A stretch of DNA of 64,000 nt from Solimonas sp. GTDB lineage: Bacteria > Pseudomonadota > Gammaproteobacteria > Nevskiales > Nevskiaceae. The stretch is from assembly GCA_030149365.1 (NCBI GenBank), contig JASBRP010000024.1, positions 46,013 to 110,012 of the forward strand. Direction: 5' to 3'. The notes beneath the pieces were generated by a model. That model was not told where the DNA came from, did no database searches, and was given only the letters and a program-made list of their open reading frames with translations. Both the position numbers and the translations under genes were made by a program. This document shows, in pieces, positions 49,394-57,399 of the stretch. Numbering within the stretch: the stretch's first letter is position 1; the number at the start of each line of letters is the position of its first letter.

Positions 49394-49409
49394 TTCACCA
49401 CATGGTGAA
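49394..49409. promoter_or_regulatory. Palindrome over the second ArsR start codon
   Basis: TTCACCA (49394-49400) pairs with TGGTGAA (49403-49409) around CA, and TA/TA pairs extend it outward with one mismatch. The ATG (49402-49404) sits in the middle. This is the same arrangement as at 46679 with a different sequence. Confidence 0.6.
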
Positions 49410-49758
49410 CTATAGACAGGATCGGCTGGACCGCACATTCTCCGCCCTGATGGACCCGACCCGGCGCGCGATGCTCGCGCGGCTGGAGCGCGAGGACCGT
49501 CTCACGGTGAGCGAGCTGGCTCAGCCCTTCGAGATCAAATTGCCGGCGGTGATGAAGCACCTGGACGTGCTGGACGAGGCTGGGCTGATCGTCCGCGCCA
49601 AGTCCGGCCGCACCGTCACCGTCACGCTGTCGCCCGAGCCGATGAGGGAAGCCATGGATTGGTTGAGCCGCTACGAACGCTTCTGGGCCCCGCGCCTGGA
49701 CCGCCTTGCCGCTTATGCAGAGGCCGAGGAAACCAAGGCCCGGCGGAGAGGCAAATGA
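49402..49758 (+). CDS. ArsR-type winged-helix regulator (cassette 2)
   Basis: A 118-residue ArsR regulator. LDRTFSALMDPTRRAMLARLE begins the domain (in parts), LTVSELAQPFEIKLPAVMKHLDVLDEAGLI (about 33-62) is the HTH and GRTVTVTLSPEPMREAMDW the wing. No metal-binding cysteines. It resembles the ArsR at 46325 in layout, although the sequences differ. Its stop overlaps the AHSA1 gene start (ATGA). It heads a four-gene coupled operon, and its start codon lies inside a palindrome. Confidence 0.9.
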   Translation: MVNYRQDRLDRTFSALMDPTRRAMLARLEREDRLTVSELAQPFEIKLPAVMKHLDVLDEAGLIVRAKSGRTVTVTLSPEPMREAMDWLSRYERFWAPRLDRLAAYAEAEETKARRRGK

Positions 49759-50216
49759 CCACCAGCCTGACCCTGGTGCGCCGCATCGCCGCGCGCCCCA
49801 GCATCGTCTTCGACGCCTTCGTCACGCCCGAGGCCATCCTCCAATGGTGGAGCCCGGACGAAGGCCCGGTGCTGGAGACGGCGGTCGACCTGCGTGTCGG
49901 CGGCCAGTTCCGCGTGCGCTTCCGCACGCTGGACGGCAAGGAGCACGAGGGCAACGGGCGCTACCTGGAGGTGGAGCGGCCACGCCGCATCGCCATGGCC
50001 TGGCACTGGAGCCACAACGGCGAGCTGGACGAGCGCGGCGAGGAGTCCCATATCGAGATCGACCTTCGCGAGATCGACGACGGCACCGAGCTCACGTTTA
50101 CCCACGCACGGCTCAAGACCGAGGCCTCGCGCGCCAGCCATGAAGAAGGCTGGACCGGCGCACTGTCGAAGCTGTCGGCCCTCTTCGAGCGCCAAGGAGA
50201 TCGTCATGCCTCATGA
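49755..50216 (+). CDS. AHSA1/SRPBCC-domain protein (cassette 2)
   Basis: A 153-residue SRPBCC protein of the Aha1-like START group. TLVRRIAARPSIVFDAFVTPEAILQWWSPD (in parts) is diagnostic, VGGQFRVRFRTLDGKEHEGNGRYLE follows, and HEEGWTGALSKLSALFE ends the fold (W-x3-L helix). Proteins of this kind often bind small hydrophobic ligands. Coupled to ArsR by ATGA and to the DUF899 gene by an 11-bp overlap. Confidence 0.9.
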   Translation: MTTSLTLVRRIAARPSIVFDAFVTPEAILQWWSPDEGPVLETAVDLRVGGQFRVRFRTLDGKEHEGNGRYLEVERPRRIAMAWHWSHNGELDERGEESHIEIDLREIDDGTELTFTHARLKTEASRASHEEGWTGALSKLSALFERQGDRHAS

Positions 50217-50967
50217 AGTCGTTTCGCGCGAGGACTGGCTTGCCGCCAGCCGCGCCCTGCTGGAGCAGGAAAAGGCCTGGACCCGCGAGCGGGATCGCCT
50301 GTCCGCCTTGCGCCGCGCGCTGCCCTGGGTACGCGTTGGTAAGGAATACAGCTTTGAGGGCGAGCAAGGCCCGGTGACGCTGGCCCAGCTCTTCGATGGC
50401 CGCTCGCAGCTGATCGTCTACCACTTCATGTTCGGGCCGGACTGGACCGAGGGCTGTCCCGGCTGCTCGCTGCTCTGCGACCAGGTGGACGGCGCGCGCC
50501 AGCACTTCGAGCACAACGACGTCAGCTGGGTCGCGGTTTCGCGCGGCCCGCTGGACCGGCTGCAGGCCTACCGGCGCCGCATGGGCTGGAATTTCCGCTG
50601 GGTCTCCTCGGCCGGCAGCGACTTCAACTTCGACTACCAGGTGTCCTGTCCCGAGGGCACGCGCGGTGATGGCGTGGACTACAACTTCACGCGCATCCCC
50701 GACCCGGGCGTGGATGAACTCCCGGGTGTCAGCGTGTTCCATCGCGACGACAGCGGCGCGATCTTCCACAGCTACTCCAGCTTTGCCCGCGGCGGCGAGA
50801 TGTTCCTGCCGGTCTACGCCTGGCTGGACATCGTGCCCAAGGGCCGCAACGAGGGTGCCGACGGCATGGGCCACTGGATGCGCCGCCATGACGAATATCC
50901 CGATGACGGCCGCCGTCAGGCAACGCCGTCCGCCGCCCCTTCCTGCTGCTCCAGCGGAGCCCGATGA
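50206..50967 (+). CDS. DUF899 family (thioredoxin-like) protein
   Basis: A 253-residue protein of the DUF899 family, a thioredoxin-fold group. VVSREDWLAASRALLEQEKAWTRERDRL is its usual N-terminal helix (in parts), and LIVYHFMFGPDWTEGCPGCS (about residues 66-85, with CPGC near 82-85) is the signature. FGPDW-x-x-GCPGCS recalls a redox-active cysteine pair. GVDELPGVSVFHRDDSGAIFHSYS follows. The ribosome binding site AAGGAG lies inside the AHSA1 gene, and the gene overlaps it by 11 bp and the GST gene by 4 bp (ATGA). Confidence 0.88.
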   Translation: MPHEVVSREDWLAASRALLEQEKAWTRERDRLSALRRALPWVRVGKEYSFEGEQGPVTLAQLFDGRSQLIVYHFMFGPDWTEGCPGCSLLCDQVDGARQHFEHNDVSWVAVSRGPLDRLQAYRRRMGWNFRWVSSAGSDFNFDYQVSCPEGTRGDGVDYNFTRIPDPGVDELPGVSVFHRDDSGAIFHSYSSFARGGEMFLPVYAWLDIVPKGRNEGADGMGHWMRRHDEYPDDGRRQATPSAAPSCCSSGAR

Positions 50968-51623
50968 TGCCCGTCTCGCCGAACGCCACTGCCGAAATCA
51001 CCGCCTTCAACTGGGTGCCGCCCTTTGCGCATGGACTGGTACGCGACCTGCGCGTGCGCTGGGCCTGCGAGGAGATCGGCCTGCCCTACCGCGTGCGCCT
51101 GCTCGACGCACGCCTGCCCAAGCCCGCCGGCTACGTGAAGGAACAGCCCTTCGAGCAGGTGCCCAGCTTCCGCGACGGCGCCCTGCAGCTGTTCGAGAGC
51201 GGTGCCATCCTGCTGCACCTGGGTGAAAACGACGAACGCCTGCTGCCGCGCGATCCGCTGGCGCGCAGCCGCGCCACCGCCTGGCTGATCTCCGCACTCA
51301 ACAGCGTCGAGCCCGCCGTGCAGAACCTGGCCTCCATCGACCTGTTCCACAGCGGCGAAGAATGGGCCCGGCTGCGCCGCCCCGGCGCCGTGGAGTTCGT
51401 GCAGCAGAAGCTGTCGCGCGTCTCGGCCTGGCTGGGTGAGCGCGAATGGCTGGAGGACCGCTTCACGGTCGGCGACCTGATGATGGTCACCGTGCTGCGC
51501 AACCTGCGCCACACCGACCTGCTGGCCGGCTTCCCCAACCTCGTCGCCCTGCAGAACCGCGCCGAATCACGCCCGGCGTTCCAGGCCGCGCTGGCGGCAC
51601 AGATCGCGGACTTCGAGGGTTAG
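50964..51623 (+). CDS. Glutathione S-transferase family protein (cassette end)
   Basis: A 219-residue GST. LRVRWACEEIGLPYRVRLLD is the N-terminal helix and strand, QVPSFRDGALQLFESGAIL (about residues 59-77) carries the cis-Pro and GSH-site ES. The C-terminal helices include DRFTVGDLMMVTVLRNL (about 168-184). Last gene of the ArsR-AHSA1-DUF899-GST operon, overlapped by 4 bp with the gene before it. A multi-hairpin repeat begins at its stop. Confidence 0.9.
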   Translation: MMPVSPNATAEITAFNWVPPFAHGLVRDLRVRWACEEIGLPYRVRLLDARLPKPAGYVKEQPFEQVPSFRDGALQLFESGAILLHLGENDERLLPRDPLARSRATAWLISALNSVEPAVQNLASIDLFHSGEEWARLRRPGAVEFVQQKLSRVSAWLGEREWLEDRFTVGDLMMVTVLRNLRHTDLLAGFPNLVALQNRAESRPAFQAALAAQIADFEG

Positions 51624-51735
51624 GCGACACGTTTTGGCGATGCCTAAATGGCATCGCCTGTGTCGCCTGACGGGCGGCCATGGAGGGCCGCCCTGGGGGT
51701 CAATGGGCGAACAGAGGTCGCGCCATGGATGGCGT
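51622..51735. repeat. Multi-hairpin dispersed element, copy A
   Basis: Directly after the GST stop. Outer arms AGGCGACAC (51622-51630) and GTGTCGCCT (51660-51668) enclose GGCGATGCC (51636-51644)/GGCATCGCC (51650-51658). Then GGGCGGCC (51672-51679)/GGCCGCCC (51686-51693), then CGCCAT-GG-ATGGCG (51721-51734). The complement of 57662-57760 holds the same three hairpin cores in the same order with strong sequence identity. Between convergent genes. Confidence 0.8.
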
Positions 51736-51741
51736 TCCCGA

Positions 51742-52671
51742 TCAGTCGCCTTCCACCGCTTCATCCTGATGGGCCGGCAACCCGGCCCAGGCACGGATCG
51801 TCGCCGCGTTGGCCTCCACCAGCCGGCGCCCTTCGGCAATGGCCTGCGCCGCGCGGTGGAAGTCCATCAGCGCGTAGTTATCCAGCACCGGCGACAGGAT
51901 GATCTCCGCCGGGTCGCCGGCCATGCGGCTGCGCGTGATGCGGTCCTGCATGATGTTGATGCTGGCACCCACCGAGTCGAAGAAGCTCGGATTCTCGCCA
52001 TCGCCGCTGGAGAGATAGGTAACGGCGCGCTGCCACAGCGTGCGCTCCGCCTTGGTCGCCGGCTCCGGCTCGATCTCCTCCATCATCGGACGCGCCAGGT
52101 GCGCGCCGACCAGCTGTGCATTGAGATTGACGGCGATCACGATGTCCGCACCGAGGGCGCGGCAGGCGGACACCGGTACCGGGTTGACCAGGCCACCGTC
52201 GAGCATCCAGCGGCCCTCGAATTTCACCGGCGGGAACACGCCGGGCAGCGCGCAGGAAGCACGGGCGGCCGGCAGGATCGACCCCTTGGTGATCCACACC
52301 TCGCGCCCGCTCTTCATCTCGGTGGCCACGCTGACATAGCGCTGCTCCAGGGATTCGATCTCCGGATTCTTGTGCCGCTCCTCGAAGAAGCCGAAAAGGC
52401 GCTCGCCCTTGACCACGCCACCCGACAGCGTGAAGTCCATCAGGCTGAAGACGTCGCGCGCGCTCAGGGTCTGCACCCACTCCGCGAACTCGTCGAGCTG
52501 GCCGGACACATAGACCGCGCCGACCAGCGCACCAATCGAGGTGCCCGCCACTACCTGCGGCCGCACGCCGATCTGCTCGAGCCCCTGCAGGATGCCGATA
52601 TGCGCCCAGCCACGCGCCGAGCCGCTGCCCAGGGCCACGCCGATCACGTTGGGATTGCCGTCTTCCCTCAT
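51742..52671 (-). CDS. Patatin-like phospholipase (RssA/NTE-type)
   Basis: A 309-residue patatin-domain esterase. The oxyanion loop is GSGSARG (about residues 15-21), the nucleophile is Ser45 in GTSIGA, and the acid is Asp158 in DGGLVNPVP, with the ALPGVFPPVKFEGRWM block before it. The Ser-Asp dyad is complete. RssA-like bacterial members are soluble lipid hydrolases of unclear substrate. It lies 10 bp after the thioesterase gene at 52682 and probably shares its transcript. It converges with the GST gene. Confidence 0.92.
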   Translation of the reverse strand: MREDGNPNVIGVALGSGSARGWAHIGILQGLEQIGVRPQVVAGTSIGALVGAVYVSGQLDEFAEWVQTLSARDVFSLMDFTLSGGVVKGERLFGFFEERHKNPEIESLEQRYVSVATEMKSGREVWITKGSILPAARASCALPGVFPPVKFEGRWMLDGGLVNPVPVSACRALGADIVIAVNLNAQLVGAHLARPMMEEIEPEPATKAERTLWQRAVTYLSSGDGENPSFFDSVGASINIMQDRITRSRMAGDPAEIILSPVLDNYALMDFHRAAQAIAEGRRLVEANAATIRAWAGLPAHQDEAVEGD

Positions 52672-52681
52672 CGCAATATCC

Positions 52682-53473
52682 TCAACCGAATACCACGACG
52701 CTCTGGCGGCTCAGCGCGATCAGCCGCTGCGCCGGGCTCCAGACCGTGGTGCTGTGGCTGATGTAGCCGTCGGCGGCCGTCACCACCTCGGCGTCCACCA
52801 GGAAGGGATCGGCGGCGCTGCCGTCGTATTCCTGGCTGAACAGTTCCAGCGTCCAGGTCAGCGAACTGGCCGGCGCCGGCTTCTTCAGCAGCGACAGGCC
52901 GGGGCTCGGGATGATGTCGGCCAGGCCCAGCAGCAGCAGCTCGTCGCAGGTCGGCTCGTCGCGCAGGCTGACGTAGATCTGCGTCTTCGGCACCGTGGAA
53001 CCCTGGAAGGGAAAGGTGCCGCTGGCCCAGCGCATGCGCACGTTCCTGGTGAACACCGGGGTGGCGCCGGGGATGAAGGGAATCTCCCGGGCGCTGTCGA
53101 AATCCTTGGGCACCGCCGGATACGGTAGGCTCACGCTGACCTGGGACTCGCGCGCACTGCCGAAGATGCCGAGCACGCTGCAGGCCACCTGCTCGCCATC
53201 GTACAGCCGCGCCTCCACCTGGGTGGCGGAGCGGCCGCTGCGCAGCACGCGCGCCTCGGCGCGGAAGCTGCCAGCGCCCAGCGGCGCGATGAAGCTGGTT
53301 TGCAGCGTGCGCAGCGGCAGTTCCGCCGGCACCAAGCCGCGCATGGCCCTTACGGCGATGGCCGCCTGCAGGCCGCCGAACACCGTGCGCCCCTGCAGCC
53401 ATTCCTCGCCCACGCTGGCGCTCCACTCGCCCCCGCTGCCGGTCATGGCCTGCAGGATTTCCGAAAATCGCAT
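52682..53473 (-). CDS. Acyl-CoA thioesterase (double-hotdog, TesB-like)
   Basis: A 263-residue thioesterase with two hotdog units. FSEILQAMTGSGGEWSASVGEEWLQGRTVFGG... (in parts, residues 3-34) is the TesB-like N-half with a GRTVFGG loop, LQTSFIAPLGAGSF follows, and the C-half begins near residue 160 with DIIPSPGLSLLKKPAPASS. Cleaves acyl-CoA to free acid and CoA. The ATG at 53473 is preferred to one farther upstream (53554). It is upstream of the patatin gene on the same strand. Confidence 0.82.
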   Translation of the reverse strand: MRFSEILQAMTGSGGEWSASVGEEWLQGRTVFGGLQAAIAVRAMRGLVPAELPLRTLQTSFIAPLGAGSFRAEARVLRSGRSATQVEARLYDGEQVACSVLGIFGSARESQVSVSLPYPAVPKDFDSAREIPFIPGATPVFTRNVRMRWASGTFPFQGSTVPKTQIYVSLRDEPTCDELLLLGLADIIPSPGLSLLKKPAPASSLTWTLELFSQEYDGSAADPFLVDAEVVTAADGYISHSTTVWSPAQRLIALSRQSVVVFG

Positions 53474-53625
53474 ACAAGGGACTCCAGAGGAGAAAATAAT
53501 GAAAAAGAGGATGATGCCGGGATTGTCAGCCATTGCCCGGCGGCTGGCGAGCATCTTGCAGGAACCGGATGCCCGGAGGCGCGGTCATTGCGGTGGACCA
53601 ATTGCATAACCCAGGGAAGGGTTCC

Positions 53626-54813
53626 ATGAGTACTGTCCGGGGCCCTCGCGGGCAGAGTCGCTTGCACCCTATCGCCTTGCTGCTGGCCAGCTGCGGCCTG
53701 GCGGCCTGCGCCGGCAATCCACAGAAGCCGGAAGGGCCGGCCGATCCCCTGTCGGCGGCCACCGCCACCATCGACAAGATCGCCCCCGCCACCGCCCCGT
53801 TACCGCCCGACCGGGTATTCAGCAGCGACCCGGTCCTGCCGGGCTCCGGCGGCACCGCGCCGGACGTGGTGGTACCCAAGGGCGAGGTGAAGCCCCGCAA
53901 CGCCTGCGACCAGGAGCCGCCCGACGACGAGGTCCGCGTGGACCACGCGCGCCGTCGCCTGGAGGAGATGACCTGTACCACGGCCATGTGGATCGACGGC
54001 CTGTTCGGGGATGAATACCACGTCGGCGCGGCGCGGCAGGCCTACGGCCGCCTGCAGGTCTCCCACGACTGGTCCGAGTTCTACGGCAACAAGACGCGCG
54101 TGCGCTTCAACGTGCGCGCCGACTTCCCCAACATCAAGAATGGCCTCTCCGGATTCGTGGGGCGCGACGACAGCGACGCCTTCCTGCGCGACCGCGGCGA
54201 GCGCTTCGGCCTGCGCTCGCAGTTTCCCAGCCTGGAGGGCGACGACGCCTGGCTCGCGGGCCTGGGCTACTCCCTGCCCGGCAACCGCAACTTCCGCTCG
54301 GATTTCCGCGTGGGTGTGCGCGGCCTGACCTCGCCGATGCTGTTCGTGCAAAACCGCATCGGCTACATCCCCTGGTCCAACGACGAGCATCTGCTCTACC
54401 TGCGCGCCACGCCGTTCTGGAACACCGACGACGGCTTCGGCTTCACCAGCGGCTTCGACCTGAGCAAGGTACTCAGCGACACGCGCCTGCTGCGCTGGAG
54501 CAACGTCGCCACCATCACCCAGGAGTCCGAGGGCGTGGACTGGTACAGCGGCCTGATCCACTACAAGTCGCTGCAGAAGCGGCGTGCCGTGGCGCTCGAA
54601 GGCTTCCTCCGCGGCTCCACCGAGGCCGAGGTGCCGCTGAAGGAATACGGGGTGCAGACGATCCTGCGCCATCCGATCATGCACGCTCGGCTGTGGGGCG
54701 AATGGGTGCTGGGCTATACCTTCCCCCGCGAGCTGCGCTCGCAGGATCGCGAGGGCTCGCTGGGCATCGGCTTCGGACTCGAGCTGCCCTTCGGCGAGCG
54801 CTACGACGACTGA
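53626..54813 (+). CDS. Outer-membrane lipoprotein with predicted beta-barrel
   Basis: A 395-residue predicted lipoprotein of unknown function. The signal segment (SRLHPIALLLASCGLAACAG) has a lipobox LAAC. A proline-rich linker follows (PEGPADPLSAATATIDKIAP). From about residue 130 there are alternating amphipathic strands typical of a beta-barrel (LQVSHDWSEFYGNKTRVRFNVRADFP, LFVQNRIGYIPWSNDEHLLYLRATPFW, in parts), ending in a terminal strand GIGFGLELPFGERYDD. Strong AGGGAAGG precedes ATG 53626. Convergent with the BON gene. Confidence 0.75.
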   Translation: MSTVRGPRGQSRLHPIALLLASCGLAACAGNPQKPEGPADPLSAATATIDKIAPATAPLPPDRVFSSDPVLPGSGGTAPDVVVPKGEVKPRNACDQEPPDDEVRVDHARRRLEEMTCTTAMWIDGLFGDEYHVGAARQAYGRLQVSHDWSEFYGNKTRVRFNVRADFPNIKNGLSGFVGRDDSDAFLRDRGERFGLRSQFPSLEGDDAWLAGLGYSLPGNRNFRSDFRVGVRGLTSPMLFVQNRIGYIPWSNDEHLLYLRATPFWNTDDGFGFTSGFDLSKVLSDTRLLRWSNVATITQESEGVDWYSGLIHYKSLQKRRAVALEGFLRGSTEAEVPLKEYGVQTILRHPIMHARLWGEWVLGYTFPRELRSQDREGSLGIGFGLELPFGERYDD

Positions 54814-54831
54814 CGGCTCCGGCAAAGCAAA

Positions 54832-54860
54832 AAGGCCGCCCGCAGGATGCGGGCGGCCTT
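54832..54860 (-). terminator. Terminator serving the BON gene (and the lipoprotein)
   Basis: A perfect 13-bp stem AAGGCCGCCCGCA (54832-54844) with TGCGGGCGGCCTT (54848-54860) and a 3-nt loop. A run of A residues on its left becomes a T-run for the - strand BON transcript; in the + direction the T-run is absent. Confidence 0.85.
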
Positions 54861-54879
54861 CGAGCCGGCTGGCTGGATC

Positions 54880-55221
54880 TTAGGAGCCGGACTTCAGGCG
54901 CAGGTCGTTCTTCACTTCCTTGACGCCGGTCACCGACTTGGCGACCTTCTCGGCACGATCCTGCTGGTCCTTGGTGTCGACGAAGCCCGACAGCTGCACG
55001 GTGCCGTTCTGGGTCTCGACGTTGACGTCCATGGCGCTCAGGTCCTTCTCGCGGATCAGCGCGGCCTTGACCTTGCCGGTAATGCTGGCGTCATTGGCAT
55101 AGCGCTGCGTGTCACCCTTGGCTTCCTTGGCGGTGGCCGACGGGTGGGAATCGGCCATGGCGGCCAGGGGGAGGCCGGTCAGACCGATGGTGGCGGCCAC
55201 AATGGCGGCTTTCAGCTTCAT
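54880..55221 (-). CDS. BON-domain periplasmic protein (copy 1)
   Basis: A 113-residue exported protein. A signal peptide (AIVAATIGLTGLPLAAMA) precedes one BON domain: ITGKVKAALIREKDLSAMDVNVETQNGTVQLSGFVDTKDQQDRAEKVAKSVTGVKEVKNDL in segments, with the G-x-V-x-L-x-G-x-V core and an ending KNDL. OsmY-type BON proteins bind membranes or phospholipids and respond to stress. It resembles the BON gene at 60854. ATG 55221 follows AAGGAGAGTGAATC. Confidence 0.88.
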   Translation of the reverse strand: MKLKAAIVAATIGLTGLPLAAMADSHPSATAKEAKGDTQRYANDASITGKVKAALIREKDLSAMDVNVETQNGTVQLSGFVDTKDQQDRAEKVAKSVTGVKEVKNDLRLKSGS

Positions 55222-55355
55222 GATTCACTCTCCTTGTGAGGGGGAAACTTCCGGACTCCTGTCCGGTCCTAGCCATCATCGTACGGTGCCGCTTAACACG
55301 TACTGAATCAGCCACTTGCATTAGAGTGGCCTCCCCGACGGACACTTTCACGCCG

Positions 55356-55784
55356 ATGCCCCTGCTCCTGCTGCTCGCCTGGACCTTCCTGGAAACCCTG
55401 CTGCTGATGCGCCTGGGCCGCAGCCTGGGAGGTGGTGTCCTGCTGCTGTACCTGATGGGCAGCGTGGCTGCCGGCGTGCTGGTGATGCGCCGCCACGGGC
55501 TGGGCGCGCTGCAGCAGGTGCGGGCCGCGATGGCACGCGGAGAGATGCCCGCCGCCGCGATGATGGAAGGCCTGCTGGGCCTGGCTGCCGGCATGCTGCT
55601 GATCCTGCCGGGCCTGCTATCGGACGCAATGGCGCTGCTGCTGCTGATGCTGCGCCGCCGTGTGGCCCGGCAGATCGACCGCCGCATGGCGGCCGCCCGG
55701 CCGGACCTGCGCCGCCCCGTGGTCATCGAGGGCGAGTACCGCGAGACCACCCGCCCGCCGCCATCCCTGCCGCCGGAGGGCTAG
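55356..55784 (+). CDS. fxsA: FxsA family membrane protein
   Basis: A 142-residue membrane protein of the FxsA family (suppressor of F exclusion of phage T7 in E. coli). LLLLLAWTFLETLLLMRLG (about residues 4-22), LYLMGSVAAGVLVMRRHG and the helix MLLILPGLLSDAMALLLLM (about 76-94) match the family. The C-terminus is basic and cytoplasmic. ATG 55356 is the first plausible start. It lies alone, divergent from the BON gene and 106 bp before the MocR gene. Confidence 0.87.
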   Translation: MPLLLLLAWTFLETLLLMRLGRSLGGGVLLLYLMGSVAAGVLVMRRHGLGALQQVRAAMARGEMPAAAMMEGLLGLAAGMLLILPGLLSDAMALLLLMLRRRVARQIDRRMAAARPDLRRPVVIEGEYRETTRPPPSLPPEG

Positions 55785-55890
55785 GGATACAGATGACCAG
55801 CACAGATATCTCTTCTGTGCATTGCCAGGAGTACAGTTGAGGCAGAAAATCCGGTAGCCGACCCGCTCCGGGCGGTTTTCGGGTGTACAC

Positions 55891-57369
55891 ATGACCAGCC
55901 TCGATCACGATACCCCCACAGCGCCCGCCGCCGAGGCGCAGGGCGGCGACCCGCTGTACGAAACCGTGGCGCGGCGCCTGCTGGCGCAGATCGACGTGGG
56001 TGCCCTGCGGCCCGGCGACCGCGTGCCCTCGGTGCGCGAACTCAGCCGCAAGACCGGCTACAGCATCACCACCGCCCTGAAGGCCTACGAGCACCTGGAA
56101 GCGCTGGGTGCCATCGAGTCGCGGCCGCGTTCGGGCTACTTCGTGCGCCTGGAGCCGGCCAAGGCCCAGGCCCTGCCGCAGACCCTGGAGATCCCGCCCG
56201 GCCCCGCCAGCCTGATCTCCGCCGACGTGATCTCCAGCGTGCTGGAGACCATCAGCCGACCCGGCCTGGTGCCGCTGGCCCATGCCTCGCCGGCCCCGGA
56301 ACTGCTGCCGGTGGCGCAGCTGCATCACCTGACGCGCCGCCTGCTGCGCGAGGAACCCAACGCGGCGGTGGGCTACATGATGCCGCCCGGTCATGCCGGC
56401 CTGCGCCAACAGATCGCGCGGCGCCTGGCGGGCCAGCGTTGCGAGGTCTCGCCGGACGACATCGTCATCACCACCGGCAGCCTCGAGGCGATCAACCTCT
56501 GCCTGCGCCTGCTGTGCTGTGCCGGCGACACCATCCTCATGGAATCGCCGACCTACTCCGGGCTGCTGCAGGTGGCCGAGGAGATGCGCCTGCGCGTGGT
56601 GGAGCTGCCCAATCATCCGCAGCACGGTATCGATCCCGACGACGTCCGCCGCGCCATCCGCCGGCATCGCGTGACCGCGGCGCTGTTCGTGCAGAACTTT
56701 AACAACCCCACCGGCTCACTGCTGCCCGAAGAAGCCAAGCGCGACATCGTGCACGTGCTCAACGGCCACGGCGTTCCGCTGATCGAGGACGACATCTACG
56801 GCGAGCTGGGCTACGCCTGCGGCCGCGCGACACCGCTGAAGGCCTACGACGAGGCCGACATGGTGCTGCACTGCTCGTCGCTGTCCAAGACCCTGTCGCC
56901 GGGCCTGCGCGTGGGCTGGGTGGCCAGCCACCGCTGGCGCCGCGAGCTGATCCGCCACAAGTTCACCCTGTCCACCGCCACCAACTCGCTGTCGCAGATG
57001 ACCGCCGCGGCATTCCTGGAATCCAGCGCCTACGACCGCCACCTGCGCACGCTGCGGGCCACGCTGGCGCGGTCCGTCGCGCGCTTCTCCGAAGCCGTGC
57101 TGCGGCACTTCCCGCCGTTGACCGCGGTATCACGCCCGCAGGGCGGCTTCGTGCTGTGGATCGAACTGCCGCGCAACGTCGATGGGCTGGAGCTGTTCCA
57201 GCGCGCGGCGCGCGAGCGCATCTCGGTCAACCCCGGCGTGATCTTCTCGGCCAACGGCAGCTACCAGAACTACCTGCGCATCAACTGCGCCCTGCCCTGG
57301 ACCGCGGAGATCGAGCAGGCCCTCGCCACGCTCGGCCGCATCGCCACCTGGCTGGCGCGGCGCGCCTAG
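55891..57369 (+). CDS. MocR-type regulator (GntR-HTH fused to aminotransferase domain)
   Basis: A 492-residue fusion. An N-terminal GntR winged helix (VARRLLAQIDVGALRPGDRV, SVRELSRKTGYSITTALKAYEHLE, about residues 29-75) is joined to a type-I aminotransferase-like domain. The PLP lysine is Lys333 in SSLSKTLSPG, with VQNFNNPTGSL and EDDIYGELGY on the way. MocR proteins sense PLP or an amino compound and control genes for it. A GTGTACACATG precedes ATG 55891; the gene's target is not adjacent, but a long untranslated structured region follows. Confidence 0.92.
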   Translation: MTSLDHDTPTAPAAEAQGGDPLYETVARRLLAQIDVGALRPGDRVPSVRELSRKTGYSITTALKAYEHLEALGAIESRPRSGYFVRLEPAKAQALPQTLEIPPGPASLISADVISSVLETISRPGLVPLAHASPAPELLPVAQLHHLTRRLLREEPNAAVGYMMPPGHAGLRQQIARRLAGQRCEVSPDDIVITTGSLEAINLCLRLLCCAGDTILMESPTYSGLLQVAEEMRLRVVELPNHPQHGIDPDDVRRAIRRHRVTAALFVQNFNNPTGSLLPEEAKRDIVHVLNGHGVPLIEDDIYGELGYACGRATPLKAYDEADMVLHCSSLSKTLSPGLRVGWVASHRWRRELIRHKFTLSTATNSLSQMTAAAFLESSAYDRHLRTLRATLARSVARFSEAVLRHFPPLTAVSRPQGGFVLWIELPRNVDGLELFQRAARERISVNPGVIFSANGSYQNYLRINCALPWTAEIEQALATLGRIATWLARRA

Positions 57370-57399
57370 GCGTAGACACCACCCATATAGGGGGGCGCG

